Assembly: GCF_001949145.1 (NCBI RefSeq)
Contig: NW_019091483.1
Span: forward strand, 236,962 to 300,961
DNA from: Acanthaster planci
Lineage: Eukaryota; Echinodermata; Asteroidea; Valvatida; Acanthasteridae
Length of the DNA: 64,000 nucleotides
Reading direction: 5' to 3'
Shown: piece after piece, positions 23,938-44,697 of the stretch
Position numbering within the stretch: the first letter of the stretch is position 1
Layout of the letters: every line of letters starts with the position of its first letter
Program-made: the position numbers and the translations under genes
Notes under the pieces: generated by a model
Seen by the model: only the letters and a program-made list of their open reading frames with translations
Database searches by the model: none
Told to the model about the DNA's origin: nothing

Positions 23938-25377
23938 TCAGGTATACACTTCGAGGTAACTTCTGATGGCCTGTCGACAGAGGGGACACTTCCTTGCATC
24001 TCGCCTTTGCTGCCCAGTTATCTCCTCCACGCACTCTAGGCAGACGCACAGATGCTTGCAGGGCAGGATCAGGATGTTCTTGCCATTGTCCTGACAGACC
24101 ACGCACAGCTGACGGTCTCGCTCCTCCTCAAGTTGCCTGGCCAGGCTGGCCTTGTTGGACTTGGGGGCAGATAGGCTTGGTGCTGAGGGAGGTGTTGGCC
24201 TGATTTGCTGGGCATGCTTCCCAGATGGTCCTGGCCGGTTGGCTGCTGAGCTGCCCCCTGATGATTGTGGGACTTGCTGGGGATTCGCTGGTGGTGTGTG
24301 CTGTGGTGGCGCCGCAGGGGCTACACGTCTTGGTCGTATGCTACTCAAGAGTGAATTGTCACCGTCTGTGTCAGATGCATCCCCCTCTGCAGGAAGTTGC
24401 TGTTCTACGTTTCGTGTGACTTGCGGTGGCCTGTGCTCTCGATTCTGTTGTCCGGCGTGCTCACTGCCAAACAATGCTTGGTGTAACAGTCTCACCATTG
24501 TATGGGCTGAGCTCAAGGCATTCATGTACAGGCCGTAAAACTTCATGGGGACCAGGACGAGAACAAGACAACAAACAGCAAAAAGCATGATATAGGACAC
24601 TGTAGACAGAAAGACAAATAGATGACTAACAAATGAGCCAAATGCATTACTGCTAGCCTCTAACACCCCAAAATACAGTTCTTCAAACTTTCTGGTGGAG
24701 TAAGCCCGGGCAGTTGCAAGTGAGATTTCAGCACAGGTCATCATCTCCCACAAATCATCAAACCACTGGAGAATTGAGCGACAAACGGCAGTCAGCGCTC
24801 CTACCATCCAAGTCAGTGCAGAAGAGAGGGTCCAAGCCAATGTACCAGACACTGTCAGCACTGCCATTGTTAGGAAATGCCCGAATGACACCACAACATA
24901 ATGAAGAAGTGCACCTGTACCTTTCTGAAATTCTACCAATGTTGGAAGAACTGCCACTACAGCATCGACGACCACACTAATGCAATAACCCAATGAAGTG
25001 TAAGACCAAACGGCACCGTACCACACTTTGCTTATGATCCACAGCCCATAATTCACTGTCGTTTGGAAAATGACCAGTGACATTTGAACCCCAAACTTGA
25101 AGACCGTAATAAGCCCAGACACGCTGACACGGATGACATATTGTAAGTTGCCAAGTAGATCTATGATTGTCTCAACCACTGAGAGAACCCCAAACATCAA
25201 CAACTGCCCGGCTTTTGCTGTGTACAGCAAACAGTAATAGATGGTCGAGAACACTGCAGACATGACTTCATAGTTTGTTTCATAGATGTCCTGGACCAAA
25301 TATAAAGGCTGACTGCACAGCCAAAGAACATTGCTCACCCAGTGGGAAATACTTGCAATTACATCGGACAATGCCAT
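23938..25377 (-). CDS. RNF26: RNF26-like ER membrane RING E3 ubiquitin ligase
   Basis: An intronless 479-residue frame. Roughly residues 10-285 are hydrophobic with several membrane-spanning segments. A polar Pro/Gln/Ser-rich linker follows (about 300-410). The C-terminus is a C3HC4 RING at about 425-467: CVVCQ, then LPCKHLCVCLEC, then KCPLC, followed by an 'SYLEVYT' end. The order multi-TM, linker, extreme C-terminal RING, together with the single coding exon, matches RNF26. Vertebrate RNF26 is 433 residues; it sits in the ER membrane, organises perinuclear endosomes and ubiquitinates substrates including adaptors of vesicle positioning and STING. All cysteine and histidine ligands are present. 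The start ATG (minus, 25377) is followed by G. It is divergent from DDX39, with about 4.4 kb between start codons. Confidence 0.85.
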   Translation of the reverse strand: MALSDVIASISHWVSNVLWLCSQPLYLVQDIYETNYEVMSAVFSTIYYCLLYTAKAGQLLMFGVLSVVETIIDLLGNLQYVIRVSVSGLITVFKFGVQMSLVIFQTTVNYGLWIISKVWYGAVWSYTSLGYCISVVVDAVVAVLPTLVEFQKGTGALLHYVVVSFGHFLTMAVLTVSGTLAWTLSSALTWMVGALTAVCRSILQWFDDLWEMMTCAEISLATARAYSTRKFEELYFGVLEASSNAFGSFVSHLFVFLSTVSYIMLFAVCCLVLVLVPMKFYGLYMNALSSAHTMVRLLHQALFGSEHAGQQNREHRPPQVTRNVEQQLPAEGDASDTDGDNSLLSSIRPRRVAPAAPPQHTPPANPQQVPQSSGGSSAANRPGPSGKHAQQIRPTPPSAPSLSAPKSNKASLARQLEEERDRQLCVVCQDNGKNILILPCKHLCVCLECVEEITGQQRRDARKCPLCRQAIRSYLEVYT

Positions 25378-25972
25378 GATGCCTCACATTCGTGTCTTCT
25401 GTATCACTTGTGGACTAATGAACCGAGCATATAACTTACAAACGCATATGCATGTACCTTCACTGTGCATTGCAAGAAAGAAAGATTACACTTCAGAGGT
25501 CAGCTGTGGCTGTTTATGCCTTTTACTTATCGCAGGGAAATTTGTTATCCGTACATCAACTTGTCTGTCTACATGAGACTCAAGCCAACCACAGAGGTGC
25601 ATTGTACATGTACCTGGATGACGCTGAATACTTGCTACGTCCAACGACCTGACGAAAGTTGAGGTAAATCATTCAGTGAAGCTTATACATGTGCTGTTTA
25701 ACGTCTCGTTTGACGAAAGTTCTAATTTCAATCAACTTATCAGATCACTGACGTAAATGATAAGAAACTGCTTGCTTCAGTTGGCTACTGTATATTTGGA
25801 GATTGGAATCATTCAGCTGGACTTCATGTTTAGTAGTCCGTTTTACCCTTGGCTGTTTAACTACCCGTGTTCCTCAGGAGCACTGGCCTGATCTGTTCAT
25901 CGCAGCTACCTGGAAATACAGTAAGTGAAACACTTGTGATAAACTGAAAGTATTTTAATATTGAATGAGTTA

Positions 25973-26053
25973 TTACAACCATGGAGGAAGGAACACCCTT
26001 CCTCCATGTTACAACCATGGAGGAAGGAAGTGTTCCTTCCTCCATGTTACAAC
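25973..26053. repeat. Two tandem perfect hairpins separated by TTACAAC
   Basis: Hairpin 1 has arms 25980-25991 and 25997-26008 (CATGGAGGAAGG / CCTTCCTCCATG, 12 bp, 5-base loop). Hairpin 2 has arms 26016-26029 and 26033-26046 (14 bp, 3-base loop). TTACAAC occurs before, between and after them. Confidence 0.9.
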
Positions 26054-26429
26054 TTGGCTTCACTGGTGTGACATTTGCACATTTAAAGGGTGGCAGCAAT
26101 GAATTTTTCCTAGGCATAATTTTTCTGTAACTTTGTACTCTTCTCCATAGTATTCATGAACACTCTTTTACACTCCCATTTGGTTACATGCGCTGAAAAG
26201 CGCACTTTTTTAAACACTTAAAATTATCCAGGCTATCCCAGAAAACCAAGGGTGCTGTTGCATGGTTCACTGCATAAGTTTCTCTATAACAATTAAGAAC
26301 CCAGAATTAACTTACTGAAAACATTTCCGAGAAAAGCATTGGTGCTTACTTACTGCTTTGCACATGAACAACAATGAATCATCAGAGAGAAAATTCAGTC
26401 AAGCAAAATCTACAAAAAGCTGGACTTTT

Positions 26430-26540
26430 TGCATACAGACTAGTGTAACATTTAGGCTTTCCTCCTGGGATGACACCGTTTTGCTCATGAATAGTGAAAT
26501 ACTCATCATTAGCATGAAAACCAAGAAGGCAGCAAAACAC
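26430..26540 (+). repeat. Segment related to 44483-44600
   Basis: Shares 'gt.acatt..ggctttc.tcc.gggat', 'gct.atgaata' and 'ttagcatgaaa' with the 44.5-kb segment in the same order and orientation. Diverged dispersed repeat. Confidence 0.5.
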
Positions 26541-26640
26541 ACCAGGCCCTCACTCAAAACTACAAGATAACTTCCATACATGGCACCCAACCGTATGGGA
26601 ATCAATCACTGATCTCTACACAATGTGGAATACGCACATG

Positions 26641-26765
26641 TAAGGCCGCGTCCGAAACGGGATTCCAGAGCTACGACTAGGGCTATTGTCTGTGCGTCTC
26701 CACGCATTTCCAATGGAGTGAAGACCTAGACTCAGCTCTAGACGACAGATTTGGACGAAGCCTTA
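26641..26765. mobile_element. Foldback MITE, 125 bp
   Basis: Left end TAAGGCCGCGTCCGAAA pairs with right end TTTGGACGAAGCCTTA. Interior parts are also partly complementary (AGAGCT around both shoulders). The TA at each outer end could be the target duplication. No coding capacity. Confidence 0.65.
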
Positions 26766-27109
26766 GTCAGGTCCCGCAGGTGCTACAATCAATAGTGCTC
26801 CACTCCACAAAAATACCTGATGTCATCCTAAGTTCAATCCAGTCAACCAACAATATAAATTTTAAGTTCAGCTAGTAGTTTAAAAATATGTTTGAAAATA
26901 CTTGAAGGCAATGTAATGTGTGAATAATTTTCAAAGCATTATGTTTGATCATTGTATAAATGATGGAGCCGTTTTACTTGGAGCATCATGACGTCATGTA
27001 ATGGAACCAATGAGTCAGACTTATTCCCCGTAGTGTTTTGTATATATTGTATACATAGCGTTAGTACTTTAATTGAAACATACGTGGGTACGATCCAGAT
27101 AACGCGAAT

Positions 27110-27175
27110 TCATGTATAAACGCTTCGCAGCCTGTATTTGCACCGACAGCGAACTGGATTGCGTACTCTCTGGAG
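27110..27175 (+). other. Possible noncoding first exon of DDX39
   Basis: 'ctctggag' followed by donor GTAAGG at 27176 is a strong splice donor upstream of the first coding exon, whose own 5' side looks like an acceptor (CCTTCCAG at 29721-29727). A competing candidate is the stretch with AAGATGGCG (27991) ending at donor GTGAGT, 28066. Neither can be proved from sequence. Confidence 0.3.
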
Positions 27176-27547
27176 GTAAGGAAAATCCATCTTAATCACG
27201 GGTTATAATCATACTATCGATACTTTTTTATGACGACTTTATATGAGACATTTAAAAGAATGTGTAAGTGTGAAATTTGGTTCACTATGGTCAATTAATC
27301 AAGATAAATTTGTGAAACAAAAATTGGATTGATGCAGCAATTCATGTGTTTTATGGTTGTCCTTCATGTTCAGCGAGCCACGTCGCAGAAACGGTCTTGA
27401 TTGACGACGCGCCAATATTGCTTTGTTTAATTTTGTTGATCACGGTCCACATCCTTTAATAAAAGCTTCATTGCCGTCAAGCCAAGTATTCATAATCCTT
27501 TAATTATACTTTCATGACCAGATGACACATGTTGAGCAACTTCAGGG

Positions 27548-27942
27548 NNNNNNNNNNNNNNNNNNNNNNNNNNNNNNNNNNNNNNNNNNNNNNNNNNNNN
27601 NNNNNNNNNNNNNNNNNNNNNNNNNNNNNNNNNNNNNNNNNNNNNNNNNNNNNNNNNNNNNNNNNNNNNNNNNNNNNNNNNNNNNNNNNNNNNNNNNNNN
27701 NNNNNNNNNNNNNNNNNNNNNNNNNNNNNNNNNNNNNNNNNNNNNNNNNNNNNNNNNNNNNNNNNNNNNNNNNNNNNNNNNNNNNNNNNNNNNNNNNNNN
27801 NNNNNNNNNNNNNNNNNNNNNNNNNNNNNNNNNNNNNNNNNNNNNNNNNNNNNNNNNNNNNNNNNNNNNNNNNNNNNNNNNNNNNNNNNNNNNNNNNNNN
27901 NNNNNNNNNNNNNNNNNNNNNNNNNNNNNNNNNNNNNNNNNN
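27548..27942. other. Assembly gap (395 N)
   Basis: Continuous N. Frames reported across it have no meaning. Confidence 1.
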
Positions 27943-29766
27943 GAGACGATGAGAGGTCAAGTGACGTATTGTTCAATGATCTTATTTTAAAGATGGCGAC
28001 TGAGAGAGCAAGCCTGTTAGATTGAATGGATAAAGGCAAAAAAGACTGGAAAATACCTGAATAACGTGAGTGAAATCAATCAATAAATGGTTTTTAGTAA
28101 ACAGAAAGGTCAAGGATCATGTTCGTGTGCAAGAGAAACTGCGCCCACGATGATAAGTGGCTGCGCCAAAAATGTTCAGTACGCCGACACGAAATTGCGC
28201 ATACAGATGTGTGGCTAAGGATGGATCGGGAGTGAGAATCTGTGCCACACTAGTGGGGCTACTGGACAGCCTCCGTATCTAAGGCTCCACAGCGCTCCAT
28301 TCAAAAAGTGGATACTCAGTGAAAATGCCGTCCATGGAACTCCTTTTGCATGTATGGATTACTCACCCTATTAAAAGTATCATTAGTACTCTGATGTACT
28401 CTGGCAATTTCAAATTTTTAGAAGTCCGTGAAATTTTGGTTTTGGTTTGAGCCATTCGTTTACTAAAGTGACTAATTCCTGATTGCTGACCAAACGTAGC
28501 CAAACATAGTCGGAATATGTCACATCTCAGATGGTAACATTCTGAGGAATTATACCTCATAAACAAACTTTGGGGAACATTTTTAAAACTATGTGTTGAA
28601 ATCGAAGTTGTTCGTGGATGGGGCATGGAGGCAAAGATTCACTGCTTGTTTTAATGTATTTTATGCACAGAAGTACTATGGCACATTCGCAGAGAGCTCC
28701 CCGATGTCGCAATCTTGCATTGACCATTGTACATGTACATACATGTGTGTACATGTCCAAACCCGAACCGTATCAAAGTTTGGCAAAATATTTCTGAACC
28801 AAACCTGAACTGAACTTTGGCACTTGCTTGCAGCTCTGCTTATTTCAATAAATTAAAGCCTAGCTTCACCTGAAATTTCAAAAATGTTGAAATTCATAAA
28901 ATTAATAAAGGAGCTGCAACATGCAGAAAAAATTTCTTATGAAGAAAATGAGATCCAAAATGAACTACGCCTTCACTCTTTCATGCATGTCCCTAGCTGT
29001 CTGGAGTTGTTTCAAAGATTTCTTAGTGTGCCAACTACAAAGGGTAGTCTGTGGTGNCAGAACCACACATACTCAAAGAAGAGATAAGTACATGGTGTTA
29101 CCGCAATCTTTACTATAGATCTAGTCTGTGGTGGTCGGGCATTTCACAGAGTAATGTTTATGGCCCTGTACTCTTTAACCCTACTATGCTGAAGTCACTC
29201 TCTGGGTCACTTGGTAAACACCTCAAAGAAGCACAGCTGTGTTGTGTTGTGCACTGCACCAACTGTCCCTCGCAGGAATATCAGATTGCACTTTTGTGCT
29301 GCCCAACAACTGTGCTTCACTGTTTGATGTGCATAATTGTGCAGTAAGCCAAATGCAGTGAAGAGAACTGCACAAAAGACCCTGGGTCATTTTGTGCTGG
29401 CAGCCAACTGTGTACACACTGAACCTGTACATGTTTTTGTTTTCCATGTGGAAAATACATGCACAAGAGTGACTGTGGGCAATCGTACATATTTGTGCTG
29501 TAAAACCAAAGGAGGATTAATATCGTTATCATTGACATTACCCAAAGCACTAACCTGTAGGCTTGGGTAACTACAAACTGGCGATTCCTCAGCTTAACAC
29601 CAGAGGAATGCTTTCTTTCAACTTCACTTATGATCTCTGTTAGGGAGATAAACCTTTCCATTTGTGCTCATCCGCTGTAGTTTTGAATTCCCCAAAATGG
29701 CTAACCCTTTTTTTTTTTGCCTTCCAGTTATAGGAGGATACCTAAGAGGATACCAAATAAAGCACA

Positions 29767-38542
<8,776 letters not shown>

Positions 38543-39772
38543 TTTGCAAGTTCTGTGCCGTTCATTACCTGAAATGTCACCGGTCAAGATGCGACAGACC
38601 TGCAGGAGAACAGTGTTCCCAACCAGTCAAGCCAAGGTGCACTACACAGCGCTGAACTGGTTAAAACCAGTTTCTTTGAATTGAAAATACAATCACAAAC
38701 ATTCCAAGCTGCCTAGCTGTCACTGATTGGTTAACTTGCAAACTTTGTATGTTTTGCTTAGTCTAAAGGTTGGAGGTATGTTTATGTGAAAGCTTTGTTC
38801 CCACTAAGTTCCACCGTTTGTGGGGAAAGATATTCAAATACCGAATACAATTACATGTACATTAGTTTCTGAAATTGAATGAAACACTGGTTTGAATCAG
38901 TTTGCCTAGTACACTGGCTAAAATCTGGGAGGTTTTTGTAACGTGGACCCCGTGTTCATGTTAACTTTCATTTACATGTGTGTGACTGTAGGAAACCGTC
39001 ACAACTGTGGGAACTGTCAGAGGCAGCACTTGGCTTTTTCAAATGAGATTGTGCTCACAGTAGACTTCAGTATTTTGTAACAAAGAACTTAGTTTGTTCA
39101 CTGGAAATCAGTAAAATAAAACCAAAATAAAATTGATACTTATGTTACCTGTAACAGGCAGAAATGCTTGAACCAACACAAAAACAAGCAATGGAAGGCA
39201 TTTCAGTTTTGAAGCTTTTAAACTTTTTAATTCTGTTTTTCTTGTCGTTTAGTATACTATAATTGTAAATATAGATGTCTTGGCATTTTAGCTTTTAAAG
39301 TGATTTTCAACCCTAGTTTCCCTACAGTCGCCCTTTTGGAATCTGAACATTGCTTGAACCTGCAGTATGCATAGCTTGCACTGGGTATTCAGACAAGATA
39401 TTGACAATTTGCAAGAAGCAGTTGAACTTGATTCATACACACCTGTGAGCTGCAGAACCTGCTTGACATTTTATTTTTGCGAACGGTTTCCCATTTACCG
39501 TCCTTCATCAGTTCAAGAATTCCTTTACAAGTTTTCTACATGTATTTAAGGTCTCCCTTGTTTTGAGTTGCAGAATGGGGAAAAATCTGTCCAGTTTTGC
39601 TAAAACGTTTCAGGGCAGGAACAGCATGAGGTAAAAACTTGGAAAAGTAATTAAGAGATGAAAATCATGTCCTTCAAATGTCCGTTTAAGTACATATTTC
39701 AGTTCAAGTTTTATAAATGCTCTGATCGTTAGCTTCTTTTTGAAAGTGTATTTTATATGTGTTAATTGCGAG

Positions 39773-39778
39773 AATAAA
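39773..39778 (+). terminator. Candidate poly(A) signal of DDX39
   Basis: AATAAA in 'gcgagaataaagttgtttt', followed by T/G-rich sequence. It gives a 1.2-kb 3' UTR. Earlier AATAAA copies exist near 39115-39130. Confidence 0.4.
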
Positions 39779-40204
39779 GTTGTTTTAAGAGTTGGCCTTC
39801 ATTGAGAACTTCATTTCCTTGTGAAGTTCGTCCATGTCGTGGGGGTATATCGCTGTCGAGTTACTTGTATCATCTTCAGCTGGCCGGTGCGGACTGTTTA
39901 TGTTACAACTGCTATATTTTGCGTTTCTCGAGCACGTCAGAGATGCGATGCTGCTTCAAGACGTTCCTGTTTGTCGTGTAAACGCAAGAAGAGACAGAAT
40001 CCCGCCGAGATTCTCGGTGCTCATTCCCGAAACCAGTCAAAGGCTGCATCCGCATCGGCTGTCTAGCTGAGAGCTAGGAGTTATAGCTTTAATGAAAAAA
40101 AATTCACTTCAAGGATTATCGCCGGTCTACATGTACACAGGTCCCTTGTACAGACTACAATCTTCATTTCAAGATGTACTTTGCGTCGGGGAGAGGTAAA
40201 TTTT

Positions 40205-40330
40205 AATTAAAATGTGCACTAGTAAGCAGGAGGTCGTAGGTTCGAGACCCACCTGAGTCAGCTTGTGAATTTTTTTCACAAGCTCTCGGACGAACACCTT
40301 GTAAACCAAAGATCTTACAGCGCTGCGTAG
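40205..40330 (+). repeat. tRNA-like SINE fragment
   Basis: 'gtcgtaggttcgagaccca' at 40233-40251 is a good Pol III B box. It is followed by a small hairpin (AGCTTGTGAA / TTCACAAGCT) around 40260-40284. The A box is not obvious. Confidence 0.4.
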
Positions 40331-40726
40331 CGACGCAAGATGGGAAACTTCACCGTGGATACGCTTAAACGTTATCGCATGGGGGCCATTTGGGTTGGAC
40401 TACGCCTGCGCAGTGTATGTAAAGGGCAGGCGCTGCGACACGCACGCTCAACTATGGCCGTTTTCCAATACATGTACTCGATTTGTCTCCGTCTGAGGTT
40501 CGTCTCCAAACCTAATCCCAGATTGTAGGCCTGAAACATTTTAATTAATTTGAAGTACCTTAATGTTTGGCTGTTTTGCACCTGGCTTCATGTTTTGTGG
40601 CACCATCAGACTTACTGTTGCATTTACAACTTCAAAGTCAGGTAGTAAAAAAAAACACTTGAAGCCTGAGACGGAGCCGGAGTTGAGTATATTGGAAAAC
40701 CGCATAGGCCTGCGTATGAACGATAA

Positions 40727-41475
40727 CTTAGTCATGATTCGTCATAATGCGACAGATTTTATCTTTACACTGCAGGGCCTTGACCTTGGGGATTAAGCCT
40801 TGGTCTTATGGCTTGTGGGTCAAAGTCATGGCCTTGCGAATCAAAACCTTCGCTCTAACACTGGTGATATGTAAATAAAGTGTGAATGTTCACTGACAGC
40901 CCATCTTCCATCTTTATCAGATTTACATCGAGAATGCAGTGAATGCCAAATCAGTAAAGCTTTAGGTTTTATCCCATTGTCTCAAAAGGTGCATAGCCCA
41001 TTCAGTTCCCCCACGGTAACCCACGTTACATTTCATTTTGATCTGACTGAAACTTAAGCCTAAGGTTGTCATTTTTCCGTGCCTCATTGGCCATAAGTTT
41101 AATATATCGGAGTTCGAAATTTAATACAAAAATGGCACGGCAAAAGTCACTATTACAAAGTCCAGAATATCCCTTTTCAAAAAATGTACCTGTCGTTTCT
41201 CAAATGTTTCTAACAATCAAATACAAGTACTGGCCATTCCATATTTCTCTATTTGCTGTGCATGAAAATGGCATGATGGACACCGTAAGTTGTTTCTGTA
41301 GCCTACCAAATGGGCCCTTCAAAATAACGAAACCCTCAATTTTGCACAGATATGGACAGCAATATCATAGTGCATCATGTACGATGCGCTCCTGCAAAAG
41401 AAATGTGACTATACATGCTCAATACAAAATGAGTAGGCCCTAATTTTGCTTTTTCTTGTACAATTTGCCCAATAC
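40727..41475. mobile_element. Foldback element, left arm (749 bp)
   Basis: Outer part 40727-40920 is the reverse complement of 44698-44885. Inner part about 40916-41475 is the reverse complement of 41807-42356. Shared landmarks include ATAACTTAGTCATGATTCGT, 'gtaaataaagtgtgaat', 'gcatgatggacaccgtaagt' and 'tttgctttttcttgtaca'. No transposase is recognisable in the arms or the 331-base spacer. Confidence 0.85.
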
Positions 41476-41806
41476 CGAGTTCCTTGAAATCACATCAACT
41501 TGCTACCAAATATAAATGCTAACCGTCCGAATGACAGCGTTGCATAGCTCCATATCATATAGAGCAATCAAATTTCAAGTTTATAACAGGCTACAATCCT
41601 GGACGAATTTATTGGGACGCTTGGCAATAGCCATACGCTCTCCAGCCCCCAACCCCACTTCCCAAGTCAGTGTTGTCATATCCAGCCGGAGCGCAGATCG
41701 CGCAGATCGACACCCAACATTGTGTCTACGTGCCGTTTGGCGTGTGCTTTCTGGCGTTGTTTGTGGGGGAAAAAAAGAGCCGACTGTTAAGTACAAACAA
41801 AATGTA

Positions 41807-42356
41807 TATTACGGGCAAACTGTACAAGAAAAAGCAAATTACCCATTTCGTATTGTGCGTGTACAACTGTTTTGCAGGAGTGCACCGTATACGATGCACT
41901 ATGACATTGCTCTCCATATCTATGCAAAATTGACGTGTTTCGCTACTGTGAAGTTCCCATTTGGTACAGAAACAACTTACGGTGTCCATCATGCATGCTG
42001 TTTTCATGCACAGCAACTAGGAAAATATGGGATGGTCGGTACTTCTATTTGATTTTTAGAAACTGTTTAGAAATGACAGGTACATTTTGACAGTATTCTA
42101 TTTGAGTTCGAACAGGGATATTCTGGACTTTGTAATGGTGACTTTTGCCGTGCCATTTTTGTAACTCCAAATTCTGATATGAAACTTATGGCCAAAGATG
42201 CACGGATTAAATGACAACACTGAGTTTCATTCAGATCAAAATGAAAGGTAATGTGGGTTACCTTGGGGACAAACTGAATGGGCTATGCGCCTTTTGCGGC
42301 AACAATGAGGTAAAACAAAAGCTTTACTGATTTGACATCCACTGCGTTCTCGATGT
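41807..42356. mobile_element. Foldback element, inner right arm
   Basis: Reverse complement of about 40916-41475 with moderate divergence. It stops abruptly at CTCGATGT (42356), where the insertion begins. The rest of the arm resumes at 44698. Confidence 0.85.
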
Positions 42357-44697
42357 CATTTTCTGTTGTTGAAATTCCAGCAACTAGGAAGTGTCCTTTC
42401 TTTTGAGTTTATTTCATCATTTTCCTGCTTGTATTTTTCCGGGGCAGACCTATCTATAGGCAGTGATGGATCAACCATTCACAAGAAAGATCGGCAGTTG
42501 CAAAGCATTTGTTGCAAAGTTGGGGTGACTCAAGAGGGTATGGAACGTATCTTTTGTGAGAACTTCTCTTTCAATTACATCAAACTATTATGCAGTTGAA
42601 AGCAAACGAAATCTGCTGTTATAACAAAGGAAATTTCCATCAATAAAATAGGGAGTCGAGTGCCGCCCGACTGTGCCACCCCTGGATCTGTTACTGTTGA
42701 GTCATCGATAATAAACATTCACTGTACGCCCCACAGCTTTGATACTGAGATCACTGAGAGAAGAAATGAATCCAACACGGTTGGAATCGGTTTCATTTGG
42801 CAAAAATTTAGGAATTGACAGCATAAATCCTTTAGCTCACTGTATTTAAACCTAAAAAACTGCCTTGTGAGTTCTGCGCCCAGGGACATAAAAAATGCGG
42901 TGAAGGAAAAATCCAAAAGCTATGCGGTGTTGACCAAGCATTCAGGCGCACGGACTCCTGAAATTCGCAAGGAATCGCAGTTACCGGCTTCCATATAGGA
43001 CTCTTCTGGGGTCTCGGGGTTCCCGGCCCACCACACTTCCTCCCTGCCCACCCATTTAACCCCCAAAAGGGTTCGAGCGGCCATGCAAGGGAGTAAACGA
43101 GACAAGCCTCGGCCGCCGAGTCGGCCATACATCTCGAACCTGTACTAAGGCGCTCACCTGGACTTCGCGGACAGTCCCAACAGAAGAGCCTACACCATGT
43201 AACAACCTCGACTCCTTAATCAATTGACGTGAGATGTTTTTAGTAGCGCTGAATTTTGAGTCTCAGTAACCGAACTCGAAGCAATCGTCCTGGCCCAAGT
43301 GTACAGACAATTCAGACTTAAAGAAGTCTTTGTTGACAAACAGAAGTTGGAATAAGAATACGAGTTTCTTTTATTCTCCAAACTTAACCTCATGCAAAGC
43401 TCCTCACAGTCAAATATGGAGTTGATGAGGAAAAACCTCCTGTTTCCTTCTTAACAAGTATAGTTATAACAAAATACTTCACAAATCAAGTATTTTCTCA
43501 ATATGGAAACATTTCACAGGCTCAAAGCATCGAAGTTGGTCTCATCAGACTTTAGCTCTCTGCTTGCAAAGTTCCAACTCGATTTCTCAACATACTTTCA
43601 GGGTTTTATACTCTACAAATCTACTTTTTAACATAGTTACTGAACATAAGTCACAAGTAAATTATGCAGTAAGGTTACATCACCCGGTCGGCAAAGGTAC
43701 TGTTGGTATTTGGCGGGGGGGGAGTCTCTTATAGCTACTGACTGACAGCAAGCGCTGGGAAAATAAAAAGCCACCCCTGGGATTTGAACCCACTGTCTAA
43801 TGATCTGATTACCGCGAGCTTAATCACTCGGCCATTTCAGAGATATTGCTTTTGTTGTTCATATTAATTAAGGAATTTACAAAATCATTAACCTCACCTC
43901 ACAGAATGTTGCTGTGTAAAGGCTGAATGATTAAAACGCTACAATAGTGCATCAAATAGCAAAACTACACATTCAGAATATCAAATGTTCTTCCTGAGAG
44001 ATTCTCTTCATTGTTTTTAAATGAACGCGCATCAATATGGCAAGTTCCCGGACAACGGCTATACACCTGTCTACATGTTCGAACTCTTTCATAGTACATG
44101 TACATTATGTGAATGACAAGCTAATTCTGCCTTAGGTAAGGGGGCGTTTTCTCGCGTTTCCTTTACTAACATAAAATGACAGCCGAATTGGGAACCCAAT
44201 AGTTCTGCTAAACATGCTGTGTTGTGTGGTGGATCTGATGTGTGGTGCATAGCTCTTCAGACACTTTGCCCCGTGAAGAGAACATCTTTACAGCAAATTC
44301 CTTGTCCATATAAAGATGTTGTTGAACAAGCACTTTTCTTGTCATATTGTAATTCATTTTCACCATCGTAGACCTGAAGTTGTCGTATCTTCAGTTATAT
44401 GAAATGTTGATGTGAATACATCAGTGTGCTTCTTCGTATTTAATACCTGCATTTTCTCGTCAGTCACTTTTTTTACAGTTCAACGTTACATTGAAGCTTT
44501 CTTCCCGGGATAGCATTACAGTTGCGCTTATGAATAGGCCTATAGATTATACTCGTTAGCATGAAAGCAAAAAGACAATAGCGAAACAAAAGCTGGAAGT
44601 AAGAAACTGAAACAGAAAGGTGCATTTTGAAGGTTTGCAGTAAAACAAATTGATTGCAGCTATCTTTCAATAAAACTTGCAAATTCAGAGTGTCAAA
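42357..44697. mobile_element. 2.34-kb insertion inside the right arm
   Basis: The arm reads CTCGATGT up to 42356 and resumes as ATGTAAATC at 44698, so the insertion is flanked by the 4-base direct repeat ATGT. Its ends, CATTTTC and CAAA, are only weakly complementary. It contains a minus-strand tRNA-like segment and a part related to 26430-26540. No open frame with recognised function; the family is not identified. Confidence 0.7.
43772..43840 (-). repeat. tRNA-Ser/Leu-like pseudogene or SINE head
   Basis: On the minus strand, 'tggccgagtgattaagc' (A box/D arm) is followed 38 bases later by 'gtgggttcaaatcccag' (B box/T arm), and then a T run. The 5' sequence does not pair with the expected 3' acceptor strand (GGGTGGC), so it is not an intact tRNA gene. 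Confidence 0.6.

Larger units (their letters stand above)
25378..29766. other. Divergent intergenic region between RNF26 and DDX39
   Basis: It must contain the promoters of RNF26 (minus) and DDX39 (plus). It holds twin hairpins (25973-26053), a repeat segment (26430-26540), a foldback MITE (26641-26765), two possible noncoding first-exon donors (27176 and 28066) and the assembly gap. A single undetermined base lies at 29057. No coding region is recognised. Confidence 0.6.
38543..40726 (+). other. DDX39 3' UTR and following intergenic DNA
   Basis: AT-rich up to the candidate AATAAA at 39773. Beyond it lies a CpG-containing stretch (39830-40060) with no recognised gene, then a SINE-like segment. 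Confidence 0.5.

Noticed and set aside
27490-28039. Open frames across the gap
   Set aside because: They consist almost wholly of undetermined bases.
41066-42052. Open frames inside the foldback arms
   Set aside because: They occur as mirror pairs because the arms are inverted copies; no transposase or other domain is visible.
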